Shown here one piece after another: positions 23,034 to 31,062 of a stretch of 42,917 nt of DNA. Each line of letters opens with the position of its first letter. The first letter of the stretch is position 1. The position numbers and the translations under genes are program-made. A model generated the notes under the pieces. It saw only the letters and a program-made list of their open reading frames with translations. It was not told the origin of the DNA and made no database searches. The DNA is from Mucilaginibacter sp. (GTDB taxonomy: Bacteria > Bacteroidota > Bacteroidia > Sphingobacteriales > Sphingobacteriaceae): assembly GCA_028288305.1 (NCBI GenBank), contig JAQBOA010000101.1, positions 1 to 42,917 of the forward strand. The letters run 5' to 3'.

Positions 23034-23778
23034 CCAACCGCCGTAACTTTATAAAAAACACATCTATAGCAACAATTGCTACTTTAGGTTTACCTCAAAT
23101 TGTTTCTGCGGCGTTTGCTGAGGCAACTGCAAAAAAATCAGTTTGGATAAGAATGACGTAATCCTTTTCCAGGGTGATTCAATAACCGATTGGGGTCGTG
23201 ATCATGCCAAATCAGTTCCGAATGATACCGGCGCTTTAGGAACCGGTTATGTAATATTAACAGCCGGGCATCTTTTACTGAAATATCCTGACCTTAACCT
23301 TCAAATATATAACAAGGGTATAAGTGGCAATAAAGTTTATCAGCTGGCTGAACGCTGGGACACCGATTGCCTGGCTTTGAAACCAAACGTTTTAAGCATT
23401 CATATAGGCGTAAATGATTATTGGCATACCCTTACCAGCGGCTATACAGGTACCATTGAAACATATATTGCCGACTATCATAAACTACTCGACCGTACTA
23501 AACAGGCTTTACCGGGTGTAAAATTGGTTATTTGCGAGCCTTTTGCATTAAAAGGAGTTAAAGCTGTCGACGATAAATGGTATCCGACATTTGATCTGTT
23601 CAGGAAAGCTTCCCGTGATATTGCCGATGAATATAATGCGGCGTTTGTACCTTACCAGGCAGTTTTCGACAAAGCCCTTGAATCAGCCCCCGCCACATAT
23701 TGGAATCTTGATGGTGTGCACCCTTCAATCCCAGGCGAAGCTTTAATGGCCCGCGCATGGATGGAAGCGGTGAGTTAA
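23030..23778 (+). pseudogene. Tat-exported SGNH/GDSL hydrolase, frameshift in an A7 run
   Basis: From ATG 23030 the frame encodes a twin-arginine-type leader (MTNRRNFIKNTSIATIATLG...AAFAEATAKK) and then hits TAA soon after. The body continues in the -1 frame with DKNDVILFQGDSITDWGRD (SGNH block I), GISGNKV, IHIGVNDYW (block III) and DGVHPSIPGEA (block V), ending at 23778. The shift falls at AAAAAAA (23131-23137): one more A, or a -1 slip at A_AAA_AAA, joins the two parts exactly. The likely ancestral product of about 249 residues is an exported esterase/lipase. Either a recent mutation, a sequencing error or slippage control is possible. A TTG start at 23143 would give a cytoplasmic 211-residue form. 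Confidence 0.85.
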
Positions 23779-23789
23779 AAGAGGTTAGT

Positions 23790-23875
23790 TATTAGTCCGA
23801 AAGTCAGGAAAGACCGAAAGAAAGAGCTTTACAATATTTCAACTTTACAACATTGCAACATTTCAACAACTGCCT
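23790..23875. repeat. Word repeats GTCCGAAAGTCAGG and ACATTTCAAC
   Basis: GTCCGAAAGTCAGGAAAGACC is the reverse complement of the words at about 13085-13115. Next come tandem words ACAATATTTCAAC, ACAACATTGCAAC and ATTTCAACAAC. Placed between two converging genes. Confidence 0.5.
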
Positions 23876-23880
23876 CAATC

Positions 23881-24447
23881 CTACCTTCTTATAAATTCGA
23901 ACTTTCCATTTGGTTCAAACCGCATTATGATGGATGGCGTTTTTATCTCCATATCCTGCTGATCAATATCTACCACATAATCAACTCCATAAAATATTTC
24001 AGGTTCAATTTGTGAAAAGTATTGTGGTGATGGCTTACCGCTTACATTTGCCGATGTAGAAACCAAAGGTTTACGCATACGTTGAATTAACTGCTGACAA
24101 AAAGGATGTTTAGTTATGCGTATCCCAACGCTTCCATCGCCGGCAATTAACGCGGACGAAATATTTTTAGCACCCGGCATAACCAATGTTAAAGGATTTT
24201 CGGCATATTCAATTAATTCATAAGCAAGCGGGTTCACTTCACTTATATAACTTTCCAGTTTATTTTCTGTATCCAGCAAAATGATCATGCTTTTAGTTTC
24301 ATCCCGCTGCTTTAACTTATAAATTTTTTTTACGGCCTCGGTATTGGTAGCATCACAACCTATCCCCCAAATAGTATCGGTAGGATATAGAATAATACCG
24401 CCTTCCTGTATAACCTTTAAAGCTTTGGCAACTTCATCTTTAATCAT
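23881..24447 (-). CDS. tsaC: L-threonylcarbamoyladenylate synthase (TsaC/YrdC/Sua5)
   Basis: 188 residues from the ATG at 24447 (MIKDEVAKALK); an in-frame upstream start at 24489 would add 14 poorly fitting residues. It makes threonylcarbamoyl-AMP for the t6A37 modification of tRNAs. The YrdC fold shows GGIILYPTDTIWGIGCDA, KxR in YKLKQRDETKSM and PLVSTSANVSG. It overlaps the upstream glycosyltransferase by 8 bp, so translation may be coupled, yet it also has its own TATATTTG box ending four bases before the ATG. The short single-domain form lacks the Sua5 C-terminal domain. Confidence 0.93.
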   Translation of the reverse strand: MIKDEVAKALKVIQEGGIILYPTDTIWGIGCDATNTEAVKKIYKLKQRDETKSMIILLDTENKLESYISEVNPLAYELIEYAENPLTLVMPGAKNISSALIAGDGSVGIRITKHPFCQQLIQRMRKPLVSTSANVSGKPSPQYFSQIEPEIFYGVDYVVDIDQQDMEIKTPSIIMRFEPNGKFEFIRR

Positions 24448-25426
24448 GAGGCAAATATAAGCGCAATGCATTGATGATTTGTAATTCATCTAACAGTTGC
24501 ATACATTTTGGTATCCCATATAACTCGCAGGTATTTTTCACACAGGGTTCGCAGCTGAGTTTACCATAGCGGAGAACCGTTAAATTCTGTTTATTATAAG
24601 GCGCTGTATTATGCTCATTACCGGCGCCAAATAATACAATAGTGGGTGTGCCAACGCTATTAGCTAAATGAGCAGGCCCCGAGTCGGTGGTTAATACTGC
24701 CGCAGAAGCCGCCATTAAATTGCTTAAGCTTACAAGATCAGTTTTCCCTGCAAAATTTTCTATCCGGTCACTATTTGTTCCCGCAATAATTTGGTTAACA
24801 AAATCGGCTTCTTTTGATGAGCCGATAAATGTAAACCTGGCATCTTTAAATGTTTCAAGGAGTAAGTTAATAATAGCCCTGCCTTTATCCAGCGGCATTC
24901 TTCTGGATTCAGCTTCTGAATTAAAGTTTATTAAAACCCGGTTGTTATTATTTTTCACCGGGTTTGCAATATTCAGTTTTACTTGTTTGTTTTTAATAGC
25001 TTTACCAGTAAACTGCTCCAATAACGAAATATACTCGTCAACCCGGTGCACATTTAATGGTTTTTTATAAACGTTGGTTAAAAGGAAAAAGCCACCTTCT
25101 TTTCCAAATCCAATGCGTTTTTTGGCACCTGTAGCCCAACCCATTATTAATGATGACAATGAAGAGGGCAGGTTAAAAAAGAGCTCATATTGTTCACTCT
25201 TCAGTTTTTTTCCGAAACGATATACCCCTGGCAAACCTTTGTATTCCTGCTTTGAAAACGGATGGATAGTTTGCAAACCAGGTATCAAAGAAGCTATACC
25301 GTTTAATTCCTTTTTAATAATTACATCAACCTTAGCATCAGGAAAAAGCTCCAAAACTGCTTGGATAAACGCAGTACTCATTACCACATCTCCAAGCCAG
25401 TTAGGCAGCCTTATCAGTATCTTCAT
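24440..25426 (-). CDS. Glycosyltransferase family 9 (heptosyltransferase-like)
   Basis: 328 residues. GT-B fold of the ADP-heptose:LPS heptosyltransferase family: MKILIRLPNWLGDVVMSTAF (strand 1 and acceptor loop), RIGFGKEGGFFLL, and the C-terminal nucleotide-sugar motif TDSGPAHLANSVGTPTIVLFG. Cys-rich CEPCVKNTCELYGIPKC near the end is typical for the family. It probably adds a heptose or related sugar to lipooligosaccharide core at the inner face of the inner membrane. It overlaps tsaC by 8 bp; the two are a loose operon. Confidence 0.87.
   Translation of the reverse strand: MKILIRLPNWLGDVVMSTAFIQAVLELFPDAKVDVIIKKELNGIASLIPGLQTIHPFSKQEYKGLPGVYRFGKKLKSEQYELFFNLPSSLSSLIMGWATGAKKRIGFGKEGGFFLLTNVYKKPLNVHRVDEYISLLEQFTGKAIKNKQVKLNIANPVKNNNNRVLINFNSEAESRRMPLDKGRAIINLLLETFKDARFTFIGSSKEADFVNQIIAGTNSDRIENFAGKTDLVSLSNLMAASAAVLTTDSGPAHLANSVGTPTIVLFGAGNEHNTAPYNKQNLTVLRYGKLSCEPCVKNTCELYGIPKCMQLLDELQIINALRLYLPHD
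24452..24459 (-). promoter_or_regulatory. -7 box TATATTTG four bases before the tsaC start
   Basis: Exact TAnnTTTG match on the minus strand, inside the 3' end of the upstream gene, ending four bases before the ATG at 24447. It predicts an internal promoter and a leaderless tsaC mRNA. Confidence 0.5.
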
Positions 25427-25436
25427 TTGGTGTAAT

Positions 25437-25525
25437 TGATTCTGTGAATAGTTGTATTAAGTGAGCAGTTGATTATTTTGTATTTATTAAAATTAACCAC
25501 TCACTTAATACAACCTAATCAACCA
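25437..25525. repeat. Word hairpin built on TTGTATTAAGTGAG
   Basis: GTTGTATTAAGTGAGCAGTTG is followed by the reverse arm AACCACTCACTTAATACAACC with an AT-rich loop between. It lies between the dapD end and the start of the GT9 gene, so it may also end the dapD transcript. Confidence 0.6.
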
Positions 25526-25529
25526 TTCT

Positions 25530-26345
25530 CTAAACTGAAACATTGTTTTCCCTTAAAGCATTGTTCAAGGATGTTTTTTTATCGGTTGATTCTTTACGTT
25601 TGCCAATAATTAAAGCACAAGGTACCTGGAACTCTCCAGCCGGGAATTTTTTGGTATATGAACCAGGGATAACTACCGAGCGGGCAGGTACAATACCTGT
25701 ATGTTCTATGCGGTTTTCATGGGTAACGTCAATAATTTTTGTTGATGCTGTTAAAACCACATTTGCACCCAAAACTACCTCTGGTTCCAGGTGAACGCCT
25801 TCCACCACTATTGCCCTTGAGCCAATAAAACAATTGTCTTCAATAATAACCGGTGCTGCCTGTACAGGTTCTAATACACCACCGATACCTACACCGCCAC
25901 TCAAATGCACATTTTTGCCAATTTGCGCACATGAGCCTACAGTAGCCCATGTATCCACCATTGTACCTTCATCAACATAAGCACCGATATTTACGTACGA
26001 TGGCATCATGATAACCCCTTTTGCAAGGTAAGCGCCATAACGGGCTATTGCATGAGGTACTACGCGAACGCCGGTTTTTGCATAATCGGTTTTAAGTTTC
26101 ATTTTATCATGAAACACAAACGGACCAACAGAAATCTCTTCCATTTGCCTTATCGGGAAATATAAGATTACCGCTTTTTTTATCCACTCATGAGTGTGCC
26201 AGCGTGTGCCAATTAATTCAGCAACACGTATTGTACCTTTATCCAATTTCTCAATAACGGTTTCAATCGCATTAATATATTCGTTGTAAAGTAACAGTTT
26301 CCGGTCTTCCCAGACTTCTTCAATTAATTTTTTCAGGTCTTGCAT
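25530..26345 (-). CDS. dapD: Tetrahydrodipicolinate N-succinyltransferase
   Basis: 271 residues from the ATG at 26345 (MQDLKKLIEEVWEDRK, the family N-terminus; a longer reading adds 19 unlike residues). It transfers succinyl from succinyl-CoA to tetrahydrodipicolinate in lysine/diaminopimelate synthesis. An N-terminal helical domain (1-100) is followed by the left-handed beta-helix: VMMPSYVNIGAYVDEGTMVD, WATVGSCAQIGKNVHLSGG, NCFIGSRAIVVEGVHLEP. The C-terminal extension LIIGKRKESTDKKTSLN is normal. Divergent from hslR. Confidence 0.94.
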   Translation of the reverse strand: MQDLKKLIEEVWEDRKLLLYNEYINAIETVIEKLDKGTIRVAELIGTRWHTHEWIKKAVILYFPIRQMEEISVGPFVFHDKMKLKTDYAKTGVRVVPHAIARYGAYLAKGVIMMPSYVNIGAYVDEGTMVDTWATVGSCAQIGKNVHLSGGVGIGGVLEPVQAAPVIIEDNCFIGSRAIVVEGVHLEPEVVLGANVVLTASTKIIDVTHENRIEHTGIVPARSVVIPGSYTKKFPAGEFQVPCALIIGKRKESTDKKTSLNNALRENNVSV

Positions 26346-26441
26346 CGGTGAATCTAAATTTTGGCAAATTAAAGAAAATTTAAGCGAATTGGTTACCTGC
26401 AAATTAATGGATAATGTAATAATTTGAAAATATACGTTACT

Positions 26442-26474
26442 AATTTACGAAGTCTTGAAGACTTTGTAAATTTG
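26442..26474 (+). promoter_or_regulatory. Palindrome covering the hslR promoter
   Basis: AATTTACGAAGTCTT and AAGACTTTGTAAATT (26442-26456, 26458-26472) form a 15-bp inverted repeat with one mismatch and a 1-base centre. The exact -7 box TAAATTTG (26467-26474) lies in its right arm and a TTTAC in the left arm sits at -33 distance. It ends 10 bases before the hslR ATG. Confidence 0.55.
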
Positions 26475-26484
26475 AGAATTAATT

Positions 26485-26889
26485 ATGCCTGAAAAAGAAA
26501 AATTAAGAGTAGATAAATACCTGTGGGCTATCCGGATATTTAAAACCAGGACGCTTGCGGCTGATGCCTGTAAGGCTGGCCGTGTCAAATTGGACAACCA
26601 GAATATTAAACCATCGCATGAAGTAAAGGTGGGCGAAGTTTACCAGGTATCAAAAGGTATTGAACGTAAAGTGCTTAAAGTTACCGGTTTGATTGAGAAC
26701 CGAGCCGATGCTAAAACTGTTGTTAATTTTTTTGAAGATATAACCCCGGTTGAACAAACGCACGCATTTAAATCCATGTTCCACGCTCCTTTATTAAAAC
26801 GCGATCGCGGCACCGGCAGGCCAACAAAAAAAGACAGAAGAGAAATTGATGATTTAAAAGATGACTTTTTTGAAAAACCAGGTAGTTAA
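26485..26889 (+). CDS. hslR: S4-domain RNA-binding protein, Hsp15 family
   Basis: 134 residues. The S4 domain covers about 7-65: LRVDKYLWAIRIFKTRTLAADACKAGRVKLDNQNIKPSHEV. The C-terminal basic tail (APLLKRDRGTGRPTKKDRREID) matches Hsp15. The family recycles stalled 50S subunits carrying peptidyl-tRNA after heat stress. Monocistronic, with a palindrome over its promoter that could place it under control of a repressor or form a 5' hairpin. Confidence 0.9.
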   Translation: MPEKEKLRVDKYLWAIRIFKTRTLAADACKAGRVKLDNQNIKPSHEVKVGEVYQVSKGIERKVLKVTGLIENRADAKTVVNFFEDITPVEQTHAFKSMFHAPLLKRDRGTGRPTKKDRREIDDLKDDFFEKPGS

Positions 26890-26917
26890 GGTTTGATTTT
26901 ATAAAAGCCTTCTAAAC

Positions 26918-27129
26918 AAGAATGAGACTGTATCAAAAATCGATCATCAAAAAAGAAACGAAATTATATTTTGTATGATTAACTCTTTGTGCCACTTTGT
27001 GCCTTTCTTAGTGCACTTTGCGGTTAAATTAAACCGCTAAGACCACTAAGAAAGCACGGAGTTTACAGAGACCAAATATTATTTTGTAATTTATCGAACG
27101 AAAAAGCTTTTTGATGCAGTCTCATTCTT
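26918..27129. mobile_element. 212-bp MITE-like element with 22-bp terminal inverted repeats
   Basis: The left end 26918-26939 starts AAGAATGAGACTGTATC; the right end 27108-27129 is its reverse complement with one mismatch (GATGCAGTCTCATTCTT). No gene lies inside. The centre (about 26985-27055) holds a second inverted repeat (CTTTGTGCC...TTAGTGCACTTTGCGG; CCGCTAAGACCACTAAGAA). No clear target duplication is seen. It sits in the gap between the converging hslR and glutamate dehydrogenase genes. A transposase family cannot be assigned with confidence. Confidence 0.78.
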
Positions 27130-27156
27130 AATTAAATATAATAACTTTAATATCTG

Positions 27157-28593
27157 TTATGGCCAAACACCCAAATTTTGATATGACACCGCTATTTTAT
27201 TTATTGCGCCTACAAAAGCCGCAGTACGCAGGGTATCAATTTTTTCGTTTGCTTTAAAGGTCTCCCTTATCTCGTGGTATGAACGGATCATGGTATCTTC
27301 CAACCCGGAATTTACGAGCTCCAATTCTGTTGCGCCCTTAATAATAGTTGAACGCTGTAACGGGGTTAAAGCTACTCCGGTTATGCCCTCAACCATATTT
27401 ACAAGGTTAAGATTAGTATTTTCTTCAAAACGCCTGTTAATACGACCGAATGCAACGTGAGAAAGATTTTTAAGCCATTCAAAGTATGATACTGTTACAC
27501 CACCCGCATTAACATACATATCCGGCAAAATCATTCCACCATTCTGGTAAAAAATCGCTTCTGCTTCGGGTGAAGTTGGTCCGTTTGCTCCTTCAGCTAT
27601 TATTTTAGCTTTAATATTTCCAACATTGAATTCAGTTATCTGATTTTCCAACGCTGCGGGGACCAATATATCACATGGCTGTTCAAGACCTTCTTTTGAG
27701 TTTTTAAATTCTATTTTTGAACCAGGGTAATTTAAAATAGATCCGGTTGCTTTACGGTGCTGAAAAACAGCCTCTACATCCAAGCCGTCAGGGTTATATA
27801 TTGCGCCTTCATACTCACATAATCCAACTATTATAGCGCCAAACTCAGACAAATATTTGGCAGAATAATAACCTACGTTACCTAATCCCTGAACAATTAT
27901 CTTTTTACCTGATATTCCTGGCAGCAGGCCTATTTTTTTCATGTCCTCACCTACATTCACACATTCGCGAATAGCAATGGCAACACCTCTTCCGGTTGCT
28001 TCCCTGCGTCCGGCAATTCCCTGTAATGCAATCGGCTTGCCAGTTACGGCTCCCATGGCATCAAGCTGCCCGGGGTTCATAGTTGCATAAGTATCAGCTA
28101 TCCAGCTCATCTCACGCTCGCCTGAACCATAATCAGGAGCTGGTACGTCAATACTTGGGCCAATAAAATTTTTCTTGATCAGTTCAACTGTATACCTGCG
28201 AGTAATATTTTCAAGCTCCTGCAGATTATAACTCTTAGGGTTAATCTTTATACCACCCTTAGCGCCGCCAAAAGGTACGTTTACAATGGCGCATTTATAA
28301 GTCATGAGCGCAGCAAGCGCCATCACTTCATCCTCATTAACCATTTCGCTATAGCGGATACCGCCCTTAGTAGGTGACTGATGCTGGGAATGCTCCACAC
28401 GCCATGCATCTATAACTTCAAAACCATTTCCCCGGCGTATCGGGAAACGAAAACGATAAACACTGTTACATGATTTTATCTGGTCTAACAAACCAGTATC
28501 GTGTTTGGTAAATTGTGCTGCATAATCGAAATTCTTGCATACATCGCTAAAAAAGTGAGTATCCTGATCAGCAGCCAGTTCTGTAAAGATCAT
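27157..28593 (-). CDS. Glu/Leu/Phe/Val dehydrogenase (glutamate dehydrogenase)
   Basis: 478 residues. The catalytic domain has HQSPTKGGIRY (K76), the lysine in MTYKCAI (K100) and PFGGAKGGI (K112), with DVPAPDYGSGEREM further on. The Rossmann domain has IVQGLGNVGYYSAKYLSEFGA. The length and motifs fit an NAD-type glutamate dehydrogenase that deaminates glutamate to 2-oxoglutarate or runs in reverse. A related leucine or phenylalanine dehydrogenase is less likely by length. Upstream lies a perfect 17-bp palindrome (28629-28645). Monocistronic. Confidence 0.9.
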   Translation of the reverse strand: MIFTELAADQDTHFFSDVCKNFDYAAQFTKHDTGLLDQIKSCNSVYRFRFPIRRGNGFEVIDAWRVEHSQHQSPTKGGIRYSEMVNEDEVMALAALMTYKCAIVNVPFGGAKGGIKINPKSYNLQELENITRRYTVELIKKNFIGPSIDVPAPDYGSGEREMSWIADTYATMNPGQLDAMGAVTGKPIALQGIAGRREATGRGVAIAIRECVNVGEDMKKIGLLPGISGKKIIVQGLGNVGYYSAKYLSEFGAIIVGLCEYEGAIYNPDGLDVEAVFQHRKATGSILNYPGSKIEFKNSKEGLEQPCDILVPAALENQITEFNVGNIKAKIIAEGANGPTSPEAEAIFYQNGGMILPDMYVNAGGVTVSYFEWLKNLSHVAFGRINRRFEENTNLNLVNMVEGITGVALTPLQRSTIIKGATELELVNSGLEDTMIRSYHEIRETFKANEKIDTLRTAAFVGAINKIAVSYQNLGVWP

Positions 28594-28628
28594 AATTTTT
28601 TTCTATAATTATTAAATTCTTAAAAAAG

Positions 28629-28645
28629 TGTACAAATTTTGTACA
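28629..28645. promoter_or_regulatory. Perfect palindrome upstream of glutamate dehydrogenase
   Basis: TGTACAAATTTTGTACA: 8-bp arms around one central base, 36-52 bases upstream of the start codon. A second palindrome ACAAATATTTGT lies at 28661-28672. Both fit operators for a dimeric regulator; the regulator is unknown. Confidence 0.5.
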
Positions 28646-28741
28646 TTTTTTACGAATATCACAAATATTTGTTGTCAACCTCTGGTGTATCTTATGTCCT
28701 CTATAAATGTGCGTTTAAACAATCTAAACAGGGTATTTAAA

Positions 28742-28951
28742 CTATTTTTCCTTTTCTATTTTTTTCAATCTTTTATCAATTGAAAATAAATAAACCGCTA
28801 AACCGGCAAAAATTATAACGATGGTTGCTATTACAACGTATATTTTGCCGGAGCTGCGCATCGTATCAGCCATTTCAACCTGCTGAGTTTGCTGCGCAAA
28901 TACTGTAACGTAACCTAACAACAAAAGTGTCAAAAGAAATATTTTCTTCAT
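28742..28951 (-). CDS. ccmD: CcmD-like small membrane protein
   Basis: 69 residues: signal-like segment 1-19 (MKKIFLLTLLLLGYVTVFA), a short polar loop, one transmembrane helix (IYVVIATIVIIFAGLAVYLF), and a basic tail DKRLKKIEKEK. Sitting 1 bp after ccmC, it fits the CcmD role of holding heme-CcmE release by the CcmABC complex. Very short proteins of this kind are assigned mainly by position. Confidence 0.72.
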   Translation of the reverse strand: MKKIFLLTLLLLGYVTVFAQQTQQVEMADTMRSSGKIYVVIATIVIIFAGLAVYLFSIDKRLKKIEKEK

Positions 28952-28952
28952 A

Positions 28953-29627
28953 TTAATTTATTTCATTCTTTTTATATTCAATTAAACGTATTCTGTACCG
29001 GAGAGTTGCAATCCAAATGGCAATAAAACTCCAGGCAATAAAAGCAGGATATAAAACTATACGCATCCGGTTATCCATATCCAATTTGCCAAACGCAGGG
29101 TTTCCCCCATTGCCGGGATGCAACGAATCGGTCATCCTTGGTAATATCATGATGAGCACTACCATTATCGGGAATGCAAAAATGTTGTAGATAGCAGATA
29201 TTTTAGCGCGCTTTTGTTCCTCATCTATCGAGTTACGTAACACTGCATAAGCGCAGTACAATAAAAAAGCTATTGCAGCGCTATTTTGTTTAGGGTCATT
29301 GCTCCAAAATTCACCCCAGGTGTATTTAGCCCATAACATGCCGGTTACCAATCCCAGCACATAAAAAAATGTCCCTGTATTCACACACTCTACAGCAATC
29401 AAATCGTATTTTTCTTTGCCTGTGTTTAAATATTTTATACTGTAAATAACCGATATGGTAAAAACTGTGAACATGGCAATCCACATGGGCACATGGAAAT
29501 AGGTGTTCCTTATTGTTTCATGCAATATCGGAAGGCGGGGTACGCCAAGTAAAAAGCCGGCAATTAAGGTGTACAGAACAGTTAGCACTGCCAATACTTT
29601 CCACCAGGTTTGATATATAAATTTCAT
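28953..29627 (-). CDS. ccmC: Heme exporter/cytochrome c maturation protein CcmC
   Basis: 224 residues, six transmembrane helices. Tryptophan-rich motif WGEFWSNDPKQ (104-114) and heme-ligand histidines in NTYFHVPMW (H45) and SLHPGNG. It presents heme to CcmE on the periplasmic side. The box TACCTTTG lies at 29642-29649. ccmD follows after 1 bp. The partner ccmB is not adjacent but 3.6 kb upstream on the same strand. Confidence 0.92.
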   Translation of the reverse strand: MKFIYQTWWKVLAVLTVLYTLIAGFLLGVPRLPILHETIRNTYFHVPMWIAMFTVFTISVIYSIKYLNTGKEKYDLIAVECVNTGTFFYVLGLVTGMLWAKYTWGEFWSNDPKQNSAAIAFLLYCAYAVLRNSIDEEQKRAKISAIYNIFAFPIMVVLIMILPRMTDSLHPGNGGNPAFGKLDMDNRMRIVLYPAFIAWSFIAIWIATLRYRIRLIEYKKNEIN

Positions 29628-29641
29628 AGTTATTACGCGCG

Positions 29642-29649
29642 CAAAGGTA
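29642..29649 (-). promoter_or_regulatory. -7 box TACCTTTG of ccmC
   Basis: Exact TAnnTTTG match on the minus strand, 14 bases before the ATG at 29627. Confidence 0.5.
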
Positions 29650-29654
29650 GTTTT

Positions 29655-29765
29655 TTTAGTTCATTGGTTCATTAGTTCATTGGTTTAATAGTAAAATCAA
29701 AAATTACGATTAAACCTAATCAAACATCCACCAATGAACTAATGAACCAATGAGCTAATGAACCA
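29655..29765. repeat. GGTTCATTAGTTCATT word hairpin
   Basis: TTAGTTCATTGGTTCATTAG at 29658 and the reversed words CCAATGAACTAATGAACC near 29730-29750 flank an AT-rich loop between two minus-strand genes. It would end the upstream transcript and separate it from ccmC. Confidence 0.6.
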
Positions 29766-29769
29766 AACT

Positions 29770-30963
29770 TCATTTCTGGTCAGGTACATAATCAACCGGC
29801 AGCATATCTGAAAGCCTGGAGGTTGACCAAGATCCTTCATACAATGGAGCACTGTCTACCACTGTACCGTTCATATCTATAAAATAAGATGTATTTGGCC
29901 TTTGGATTGTTACAACACTGGTTTGATAGTTGGGCATATTCAGGGGACGATATATATCTTTATAATCTACCTCTTCCCGTTTTCTGGTGTAAATTACATA
30001 CAAGTAATTAGGGAAATGTACATTATAAATACCCGGCTGACCGCTGGAACTGAGTATTTCAAATGGCATATAAGCGGGCTTATTCAAAGACTCATTATAG
30101 TATTTTGACATTTTTGATAAGTCGATATAGTAATTTGCCGAGTCTGCCTTTCTTTGTTCTTTAAAAAATTGGAATTTACGCCTTATTACATCGTCCGATG
30201 GCCTTTGAGGATTAATATAACGCGTTAACTTAAATATTTGAAAGCCCTCTTCATTTAACTTATCAGCATATAACGAACGGTAAAAATGCATTGCAGAACC
30301 ATAATAAGCTTCCTCACGTTTCTGGTGCCATTTTTTTTTCTGTGCTGCACTTCCCGGAAGCTCTTCAAACACTTGCTGGCCTTCCCTTGAAATTATATTT
30401 GCTATTTTATCTATCCTAAAATCATTGATCAAAAATTTGACACGGTAACCCAGGGCCTTATTTTCAACTACTAAAAATTCATCCGCGTCAGCGTGTAATA
30501 ATTGTTTTGTAGGATTATACGTTAAATTAAGAATATGGGGGTTTATTACCGTGCAGGCTTTGGCATTTTCATCTGAGCCAATAAACTCCTTTCTAAATTC
30601 GGCATAATTTTTTTTCCAGTCTGCGGCTGATGAGATAACCACTTCCCGCAGCATCAGCGGCTTTTGTGCTAATTCTATATCCAGTTTTATAGGTTCGCGA
30701 CCAACTAATAAGGTTTTTGAATACTCCTCATAACCTAAAATAGTAACTACCAGTGTATATTGTCCTGGCCTTAAACCATTAAGGGTAAAAGTACCATTTT
30801 CACCGGTAGCCGTTCCGGCAGAAGAATTACTTAAAAAGACACTGGCTCTTGGTAATGGTTTTTTAGTGTCTCCGTTTATTACCGTACCGGTAATAATTCC
30901 ATTTTGCGCAAACGCGATTATTGGGAAAAATACATATAACAGGATGAGCCAGGGGAATCGCAT
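29770..30963 (-). CDS. Exported carboxypeptidase-regulatory-like domain protein
   Basis: 397 residues. The signal peptide spans 1-19 (MRFPWLILLYVFFPIIAFA). Residues 22-110 are a CarboxypepD_reg-like beta-sandwich: GIITGTVINGDTKKPLPRASV, GTATGENGTFTLNGLRPG, YTLVVTILGYEEYSK. The rest (about 120-397) is a conserved-looking domain with many Tyr, Lys and Arg and no catalytic motif I can name; there is no TonB-dependent barrel. Probably periplasmic or outer-membrane associated. A -7 box lies four bases before its ATG. It interrupts the ccm genes. Confidence 0.82.
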   Translation of the reverse strand: MRFPWLILLYVFFPIIAFAQNGIITGTVINGDTKKPLPRASVFLSNSSAGTATGENGTFTLNGLRPGQYTLVVTILGYEEYSKTLLVGREPIKLDIELAQKPLMLREVVISSAADWKKNYAEFRKEFIGSDENAKACTVINPHILNLTYNPTKQLLHADADEFLVVENKALGYRVKFLINDFRIDKIANIISREGQQVFEELPGSAAQKKKWHQKREEAYYGSAMHFYRSLYADKLNEEGFQIFKLTRYINPQRPSDDVIRRKFQFFKEQRKADSANYYIDLSKMSKYYNESLNKPAYMPFEILSSSGQPGIYNVHFPNYLYVIYTRKREEVDYKDIYRPLNMPNYQTSVVTIQRPNTSYFIDMNGTVVDSAPLYEGSWSTSRLSDMLPVDYVPDQK

Positions 30964-30967
30964 CAGT

Positions 30968-30975
30968 CAAAAATA
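30968..30975 (-). promoter_or_regulatory. -7 box TATTTTTG four bases before the 30963 start
   Basis: Exact TAnnTTTG match on the minus strand, ending four bases before the ATG; predicts a leaderless mRNA. Confidence 0.5.
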
Positions 30976-31062
30976 CAATTATTTTTCAAGACGCTAAAAA
31001 ACACATTTTAAATGAAGTAATCATGAAATTTTATTATACTAAGTGTAATTATTTCATAGTAA

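Noticed and set aside
24448..24489. Upstream start for tsaC
   Set aside because: It adds 14 residues inside the upstream gene; the ATG at 24447 matches the family and has a -7 box four bases before it.
26346..26402. Upstream start for dapD
   Set aside because: The added 19 residues do not resemble the family; MQDLKKLIEEVW is the usual beginning.
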